DNA of 35,885 nucleotides from Welwitschia mirabilis (taxonomy: Eukaryota; Gnetophyta; Gnetopsida; Welwitschiales), in assembly GCA_051453625.1 (NCBI GenBank), contig JBOZIK010000001.1, forward strand, positions 283,951,044 through 283,986,928, in the 5' to 3' direction. The notes below the pieces were generated by a model. It was not told where the DNA came from. It worked only from the letters and a program-made list of their open reading frames with translations, and ran no database searches. The position numbers were made by a program, and so were the translations under genes. Each line of letters opens with the position of its first letter. Within the stretch, counting starts at the first letter, position 1. Below, piece by piece: positions 33,381 through 35,885 of this stretch.

Positions 33381-34660
33381 ATTGGAAGAGATCTATTATG
33401 AATATCTCTTTGGCTACCCCTGAGCTTTGGAGCTTCTTATGGTCTCTTTAAATTTTTTGGGCCCTTTTCAAGGGCTTCTTAGACTTCTCTTTTAGTTCTT
33501 TCTTTCTCTCCTCTAGTCCTATTGTTTTTTTTCCTTTTTTGATTTTCCTTTTTTGAAAAGTATTTGTTTTAAAGGAAAATTTATTTTTTTAAGGGAAAGG
33601 GGCATTGCTTGACAAAATACAATTTTTTCCTTTAAATGAAGAAGGGATTTGTTTTTCATTTATTATCTTATTTTAGAAAATCTAAGCTTTTTTTTCAAAA
33701 GGGAGAATTTTTTATAAGTCTTCTTTTTTAAGGAAATATAAATTTATTTTAAAAAGAACTTTTTAAAAAAATGTTTTAGCAGCCTAAAATGGGGTTTTGA
33801 TCCTAGTTAACTTTGACAAGCTTCTTACTTGCAATCCATGCCATCCTTGCTTGTCTGTCATGTGTTGAGATTTGCTTATGCTCTTCTTACTACAGTGCTG
33901 CATTATCGTTGTGTCTGTTTTTTCCTATGCTATTACTGTTGCTGCCATGTCTTAATGCCTATCCCACTACGATACGTCATTAGTGCTACTACCACAATCT
34001 GTCCCATGACTTCTTGTGTTGTAGTCTCTCCTTCATGTAGTGTTTATAGTTTACTCTACCTTGTAGTCCATCATCTCTTGCTACCTATAGTGCTCATGCT
34101 CCACTTTATCTTATAATCCAGTAATGATCAGCTCCCTATGATCTACATTCTTATACCACATCTATAATATTGCTTTCTATCACACCCACTCTCCACTATT
34201 ACTATCGTTGAGGCCTTTGGTAAGACACCATCACTGACTCTCATGAAGCTCTTCTTCTATGTGTTTCCTCTGACACTGCACTTTGTTGCTTTGTCTGTGC
34301 TTTTGTGTTATGTACTATATCCCTGCTTCCACTGCTATCATAGGTTTACCTACCTACCACTCTTGCGTTGGCCTACCACTCTTACTTGTAGATGTCTGTT
34401 CACTTCTCTTACCTCAGCATTCTATGTGTTTCTCTACTAAAACATTGTCGCTTTCCCTATACAACTGTTTGTATTTTGGACAGATGCCTTGTTGGATATT
34501 CTATGCTTCTTCTGACATTGTTGCGTGCTTGACATCAACATGGTTCTTCACTGCTTCTAGCCTCCTCTAGCTAGCTGCTCTGCACTGATGATCTATTAGG
34601 CATTAGCTAGCCTTTGTGCTCTTGTCTTTAGGATGATGGAATTATTTTAAAACACCAACA
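33381..34660. other. T-rich then C/T-rich DNA, no gene recognised
   Basis: 33,480-33,780 is T-rich low-complexity sequence. 33,830-34,640 is pyrimidine-rich and gives hydrophobic, Cys-rich frames (33829-34116, 34243-34440, 34283-34570) that look like composition effects. Two imperfect copies of about 50 bp occur near 34,035-34,135 (TAGTGTTTATAG... and TAGTGCTCATGC...). Confidence 0.5.
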
Positions 34661-34666
34661 ACACAT

Positions 34667-34721
34667 TGGTGTAGTGGTGAAGGAATTTTCCTATTAATCT
34701 AAAAGTCACATGTTCAAGTTC
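34667..34721 (+). mobile_element. tRNA-like pol III promoter, possible SINE fragment
   Basis: A-box-like TGGTGTAGTGG at 34667-34677 and B-box-like GTTCAAGTTC at 34712-34721, 34 bp apart. This order and spacing is typical of plant tRNA-derived SINEs (TGG.NNAGTGG ... GTTCGA.TC). It is not a tRNA: no acceptor stem closes around it. The SINE ends and any target duplication are not clear. Confidence 0.45.
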
Positions 34722-35129
34722 ATAATGTGATAATTTTCATTTTTAGAGTTGTGCTAGCATTTTCTCTATTTCCGCACACATGTAGTATTGTTGAGTAATT
34801 GCTTAGCCATTACCTAATTTTGTGGACATGTGGTTTAGCTAGCAATTATCTAGCTTTCAAATTTGTTTTATGCACATCCACAATTTTATGCATTTCTTTG
34901 TTTTTTGAGCATTTTAAGCTAATTTTCAAGTTTTTTAACGTATTTTTCAAAATTGTAAACCCAAGACTTACTTTTTGTCATAAAATGAAGTTGGAATGTT
35001 AAGAAAGATCCCTTGATTTGATTTTTTTTTTCAACTTTGTTATAAGTTTTTAAGCTTTTATTTTCACTTTTTTTTGAGTTTCTTGAGTTTTTTTGGCATT
35101 TTTTTTATTTTTGTAAGCCAAAATCTCTC

Positions 35130-35885
35130 TTATCAAGTCAAGTTGTGATGTGGAGTAGGATCCCTTGAATTAATCTTCTTTTTATTCCTTTTCGTTTTTC
35201 ACCTCTTGAACTATTTTGGTGATTTTGATAGATTAAGATAAGTTGGATGGCGAGTAAGGTCTACTTAGCTTAACTATACCAAAATTAGTCCCTTTTTGAT
35301 ATGTATTGGTCTTTTACTTTCTCCTCATACTTAATAACTTTATTAATTCTACTTGAGTTAAGTAATAAAAAAGGAAATTATCTTTTATGCTTTAAAAACA
35401 CTTACTATTTTTAACTAATAATAAGTTTTGGTTAGTGGTGGACATGAGGAGCCTTACATAGATAAAGATTCATATCAGGCTTTACACTACCTTCCAAAGA
35501 TTATTGTGCACTCTTAGCTACCATAACTATGAAGTTTAAGTGGTCCAGAGAGCTATGTCTCTCTTAAGCAGAAATGTTCTTATGCCTCAAGGGTCAGATT
35601 CCCATGTACACCTTGGTAATTAAGGGTATATTAGGTGAATGCTAGAGGCATAGTGATAAGGTTTACTTGGATTTCATTATCGAGGGATACAAGTTTAAAA
35701 ATATTTAAAATTTATTGAGTTTGATGTATAAGTAAGTGACTGATATTGCTTGGTACTCTTCCTTAAGGAGTTTATATAACTGAGATAACTGAAACTAGTA
35801 AATAACTAAGAATCCCCACCAATGTAATTCACATTTTTTCATTTTACTACCTTTGAACAAAAGGGTATCACCCTTGATGCGGATC
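35130..35885 (+). repeat. diverged direct repeat, right copy (possible old LTR, cut by window end)
   Basis: Same block order as 29,213-29,920. It also contains short internal repeats of the type AAGTTG.GATG..GAGTA.GATCCCTT, seen at about 34,990 and 35,140 and weaker at 35,240. Confidence 0.55.

Noticed and set aside
33829-34570. Three Cys/Leu-rich frames in C/T-rich DNA
   Set aside because: Overlapping frames in pyrimidine-rich sequence with no domain; composition effect.
34667-34721. tRNA gene
   Set aside because: Only A- and B-box-like words are present; the stems of a cloverleaf do not form, so SINE-like is the better call.

Overview
The window looks like nuclear DNA from a seed plant with a large, repeat-filled genome. 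A gymnosperm (conifer-like) is the best guess, because one small gene carries kilobase-scale introns and the surroundings are AT-rich and full of old, broken LTR retrotransposons. This is inference from architecture; nothing in the sequence names the species. Seven runs of N break the assembly. Three are exactly 100 N, a common placeholder for unknown size, and four have odd lengths (739, 395, 694 and 454).

Left third (about 0.6-11.1 kb): one real host gene on the minus strand. It encodes a small single-C2-domain protein of the plant CAR (C2-domain ABA-related) family, 177 aa from three coding exons at 11059-10949, 9166-9071 and 1118-792, all joined in phase 0 with GT/AG borders. Intron 1 is about 1.8 kb. 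Intron 2 is about 8 kb and holds a 739-N gap and a (TG)17 microsatellite. Just past its 3' end (1-452) lies a 142-bp tandem repeat, itself broken by a 100-N gap.

Middle (about 11.1-21.8 kb): no recognisable host gene. There is an unidentified broken reading frame at 12.2-12.7 kb, a broken acidic reading frame on the minus strand at 16.6-17.4 kb, and a possible LTR at 17.4-18.2 kb.

21,770-27,970 is the most striking part. It is a head-to-tail array of one LTR retrotransposon, LTR-internal-LTR-internal-LTR-internal-LTR: four LTRs of about 350 bp and three internal regions of about 1.02-1.05 kb. Each internal region starts with an initiator-Met-tRNA-type primer binding site. Each carries the same degraded Gag-like, coiled-coil reading frame, with no sign of protease, reverse transcriptase or integrase. 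The two outer flanks carry similar 5-base words (AATTT / AGTTT). The first LTR is split by a younger Ty1-copia element on the minus strand, whose two LTRs match at 119 of 127 comparable bases. Most of that element's coding region is probably hidden in a 100-N gap.

Right end (28-35.9 kb): more retrotransposon debris. This includes a broken Ty1-copia gag and integrase on the plus strand (30.5-33.1 kb), a separate LTR-end/primer-binding-site junction at 33.37 kb, a tRNA-like (SINE-type) promoter at 34.67 kb, and two diverged direct repeats (29.2-29.9 and 35.1-35.9 kb) that may be old LTRs. Nothing here looks like an operon or gene cluster; apart from the C2 gene the window is mobile-element DNA in various states of decay.
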